Positions 60,412-64,000 of a stretch of 64,000 nt of DNA are shown piece after piece. Position 1 is the first letter of the stretch. Every line of letters begins with the position of its first letter. The notes below the pieces were generated by a model. It was given only the letters and a program-made list of their open reading frames with translations, was not told the DNA's origin and did not search any database. The position numbers and the translations under genes are program-made. The DNA comes from Corylus avellana (taxonomy: Eukaryota; Streptophyta; Magnoliopsida; Fagales; Betulaceae): contig NC_081541.1 of assembly GCF_901000735.1 (NCBI RefSeq), forward strand, positions 27,058,258-27,122,257. Direction: 5' to 3'.

Positions 60412-61392
60412 ACCCACCCTTTTCAATTAGAGAAATACTATTTTTCCATCTCCATCCATTTTTTTTTTTTTCCAAATTTACCACTAAATTTGTGGGTCCT
60501 ACGGATCCAACGGTGAATTTGAAAAAAAGATGAATGGGCAATGGAGTGGAGGAATAGCATGTCTCTTCCAATTAAAGTGGGAGACATATATACCACACTA
60601 GAGGCTGGTTGGTACTTGGCTGATCCTGTTGACATTCATAAATAATTCTAGAATGTATACACGGAGACATACCACTCAAAAAGAGAATAAAGAATAAAGA
60701 AAACCTTCGATTTACCAATTACATTATCCAGAAACACTTCTAAATAAAATTAAAACAAACGAGAGAAAGGGGGGAGAGGGGGAGTTTGAGCAACACTGCG
60801 CTATCAATGGTATTTTCACAAGGTATTTGTAATAATAGATGTAAATAATGATCAAACCTCTCTAGATAGGAAAACAAGATTTGCTGAACTATGTACAATA
60901 AAAGCAGCTTTCAGCATAATTGAGGCTTTAAAAGAATAACAACGTGTAACTGAATATGCCTATTTGATCACTATAATTACAAGGGCTTCTTGGGGTGGAT
61001 AAAAAGCTATAAGAACCATTGGATATTTACAGTTTCTACAAAATTACCGTCTTGTCTTATCCTGACGGGAAAGAATCTAATTGGTAGTTTCCTTAACTGT
61101 ACACCAGCATCCAATAAACCCTGCATAACAGCTCTGAGAATCAGGTAGAAAATGGTGTACTATGCCAGTGGTTATATGCAAGCAGTTCAGCTGACAAACA
61201 AGAAAAAATGAAAGGAATTCTGAAAGAATCTAACTTACATGATACACGGGCACCTTCACAGCTACAAAGAGAGCTCTTTACCACCCTTTTATGGATGGGA
61301 AAGCATTAGTTTTTTACTAGATCAGTCAAGATATATACCCTCTGCAATAATTTAAAGAAGAAATACTGTGGTTATTATAAGCAAGAAATAAA

Positions 61393-63088
61393 TTACAGAA
61401 GCCAAGTGAACATATATGTTGTAATCCTATAATAGAAATAATAGCAGCACCATTCATCTTGTTTCCGTGACTGAGTGGGACCAGAATATTTCTCCATGGA
61501 CTCTTTCTTACGCTCAGGATCCAGGCTGCACGCATGAATCACATCAGTTAATTTTAGGTTGTAGACATTTAAAAGCAAGTATACTGAGAAACAAATGTCA
61601 GAACAAATTAAATAACTTCAAAATAGTAACCAACCTATTTCTGAAGCCAAGAAGAGTATAATGTACAGCACTTGCACAAGCAGAAGCTGGAGCTATAGCA
61701 GCACCAGGAACTGCACGAATAGCAGATGCCAAAACAGATCCGGCACCAGCTCCACGCTGGTAATTTTTCAAGGGAGTCCGAACCAAGGCAGAAGCAGATT
61801 TTCCTAAGCCATCACTAAGGCTTTCATAAGCCTGTGTAACTCAAGAACATTAGAACCATCTCTAAAGAAAGCACAGTACACATCTTTTTCCAAACTGATA
61901 ACTACTTATCATCATCCATCAGTAACATGATTTCAACATCCAAAAATGCTTTTAATAAATGAAGAATAACTCTCAGATAATAAGAATGAATTCCCTTAAA
62001 ATGTATTAATGAAGCCCTAGTGTGTAAGAGGTCAAGATCTGCCTACATGACTCTGATCCATCAAAAGCAACTTTTTGTGGGAAGGGGAGAGGATTGCATG
62101 AGAATGAAGTACCTTGATATTATATTGAAAGTTATAGCTCTCAAAATCAAGATAATTCTCAAGCTTGATCCAGAAAGGATGGTTATCACTTACAAATTTC
62201 AGACAGGACGACCTATACATTCAACTTAAGGCTAGTAAAATAATTAACTTGAGGTAAATTGACTGTGGAAGACACGGAAAGGAAAACAAGTATATACAAC
62301 GCTTGGAATAAGCAACAAATAAAGTCACATTTCCCCCCCAAAAAAAAAAAAAAAAAAGGAAAAGGGAAATTAAACAACGTAATTGAATTTTAAAGTGCAA
62401 TATCTTCATCTGAAACTCCAATTATGTCACGATAATACACCTTGTACAGTAAATCTAACACCTCTAGCCAGCTCTTGACAAAGACAAATCTTTGATATAT
62501 TGCATTGACGACTAAGATCTCTGGGTACAGGACATTTATTCTGTTGCACTTAATTGCTTTAAAAAGATTTACAATAAGTCCATTGAAATAATATTAGGAA
62601 AAAACTGCCCTTGAAATCCCACAAGTAACTTGATGTGCTCCTAATGCTAATTGCAGCAACTAGGAGTCTCTTCCTTGAAACCTATTCCTCCGAATTAATG
62701 TTGAAATGTGCAGATCGATGATCAAGGTTTGTAAGGACAAGTTTATAAGAGACATGAGTTTCCACATGTTTACATGCACAAGCATACACACATTTACTAT
62801 ATCTTTTAAATGTACAAACATAATACAATTTTAGTATTACAAGCTACTCAAGGAGTGATTAACAAGACAGACATGGAAATTTTACCCGTTGCAGTCCCTG
62901 CTGGGCATCTTTTGGCTGATCAGACCTTACATTTGTCTTTATTTTACTTTGTCCAGCCCAGGATACAGAAGGAGGAATGCTGGTAAGAATATACTCAGCT
63001 TGGAGTAAAATGTCATGAGCCCCTGCTGCCAAATGTACCCCAAGTCCAACAGCTTCAAGTGAAATGCTTCTAAGAAATGCAACTGTAC
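61393..63088 (-). CDS. ATG2: Autophagy-related protein 2, last three exons
   Basis: Exons 63088-62886, 61831-61635 and 61525-61393 join in frame. The encoded C-terminus reads [40 protein letters not shown] and [10 protein letters not shown] in the first exon; [31 protein letters not shown] and [19 protein letters not shown] in the second; and [20 protein letters not shown] in the third, then a short tail to TAA (61393-61395). This is the conserved C-terminal region of plant ATG2, the rod-shaped lipid-transfer protein that works with ATG9 and ATG18 to feed lipid from the ER to the growing phagophore. Upstream exons lie beyond 64000. The tail after [11 protein letters not shown] is Tyr-rich and may be specific to this gene. 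Confidence 0.9.
61835..62880. other. ATG2: ATG2 intron
   Basis: Intron 62885-61832 between the first and second visible ATG2 exons. It contains a C/A run (62333-62358); no other feature seen. Confidence 0.6.
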
Positions 63089-63424
63089 CTGAGCAAAAAA
63101 AAAAAAAATGTATATACTTGTGTCATTATCAAGAGTTATTTATTATTACCCTTCAAATATCAAGAGTATCAACAATTCGTGCTATTAAGGTTTGGTGGAA
63201 TTTGAGTTGAGTTACACTGCAATCATAAAAAATAAACAATTGATCAATAATTCATACGAGCATACAAAAGGGAAGTATAACATCAAAGATGGTGATTAGA
63301 ATTGATTTCATCCAAATAATTGCAAAATGGACACATGTTTTTTCAGTGATCAAAACAGAACTTGATATCTAGCCACCAAAAGAAAAAGAAAATCAGGATA
63401 GCCACAGCGTAATGCTCAATCTGG

Positions 63425-64000
63425 TGCTGTGTAGAAAATAATATCTAAGGTTCTAGCGAACAGACTGAAACAGGCGTTGGAGAAGATCATATCAAATTCT
63501 TAGAATGCATTTATTAAGGGGAGACAATTTCTGGATTCGGTTTTGATTGCAAATGAGGGTATTGATAGTTGACTCAGATTAGGGGTAATGGGGTTATTAT
63601 GCAAATTGTATCTCATGTGAATTGGGAGTTCTTGTTGTACTTGGTTAGAAAAAAGTGGCTTTGGGGAGAAATGGAGAGCATGGATAGCCTTTGTATTTCT
63701 ATGGTTCAATTTTCAATTTTAATAAAGGGAGCCCAATCTGGATTCTTCAGTAGTACTTGGGGTTTAAGACAAAGGAATTTGTTATCACCTTTGTTTTTGT
63801 AGTGGTTATGGAGGCTCTGAGTAGGATGATGTCGGCCATAGTGGATAGGGGTCTTGTAGATAGCTTTACAGTGGGCTCGAGAAATGCTGCAGGAATGGTC
63901 ATGTTGCACTTGTTGTTCGCAGATGACACCTTGATCTTTTTTGAGAGGCTAATAGTGAACGTCTTCAGAATTTGAGATGTCTTTTTTATGTTTTAAAGCA
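63425..64000 (+). mobile_element. LINE reverse transcriptase fragment, runs off the window
   Basis: Plus-strand remnants: KVLANRLKQALEKI, NAFIKGRQFLDSVLIANEG, and LHLLFADDTLIFFERL with the catalytic FADD motif (63901-63950). Stops and frameshifts interrupt it. It lies in an ATG2 intron, antisense to ATG2. Confidence 0.75.

Larger units (their letters stand above)
54496..61560. repeat. 7.07-kb duplicated segment, copy 2 (right of gap)
   Basis: Nearly identical to 47302-54367. The 28 bases just after the gap (54468-54495) share AAAAGACTGAAG with 47286-47297 but differ by a 12-nt indel. This copy continues without a break into the rest of ATG2. Confidence 0.95.

Overview
This is nuclear DNA of a flowering plant, almost certainly a woody eudicot. 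The evidence is AT-rich sequence, genes split by GT-AG introns of up to 5 kb, and dense nested plant transposons (hAT, Mutator-type MITEs, CACTA, Copia, L1-like LINEs, tRNA-derived SINEs). The species cannot be fixed from the sequence alone. A run of exactly 100 N (54368-54467) shows it is a scaffold with an unsized gap.

Layout. (1) 1-11,000, minus strand: seven coding exons of a NIPA-type magnesium transporter (start codon 10881; the 3' end lies left of the window). Its introns hold a hAT element with 8-bp target-site duplications (TSDs), a hAT MITE, SINE and LINE debris and a TGTAACACCCC repeat. (2) 11,300-31,700: a gene-free repeat block. Its core is one ancient hAT transposon (14010-27006) that encoded a ZMYM1/DUF4371-like transposase. 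It was later split by a solo LTR (16175-17867) and a Copia retrotransposon (18697-25439), and the Copia element itself carries two MITEs. (3) 32006-44971, plus strand: a complete 11-exon gene for plastid ATP phosphoribosyltransferase (HISN1), the first enzyme of histidine synthesis. Introns 2 and 6 are swollen by LINE, LTR and tandem-repeat insertions. (4) 47302-61560: a 7.07-kb segment present twice, on either side of the N gap, with only three substitutions and one homopolymer indel noticed. Each copy holds a small two-exon DUF1645-like gene, a CACTA MITE and a SINE. The copies end at the gap, so the simplest reading is two unmerged allelic contigs rather than a true duplication. (5) 61393-63088, minus strand: the last three exons of the autophagy gene ATG2, followed by a LINE fragment up to the window edge.

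The four host genes are unrelated functionally (Mg transport, His synthesis, an unknown small protein, autophagic lipid transfer) and form no pathway cluster. I found no convincing undescribed biological system. The observations most worth checking are the false-duplication signature, a set of LINE tail-only insertions (22-28 nt of 3' end plus poly-A between 11-16 bp TSDs), the hAT element dismembered by nested insertions, overlapping upstream ORFs at the NIPA start, and a GC-AG intron in the NIPA gene.
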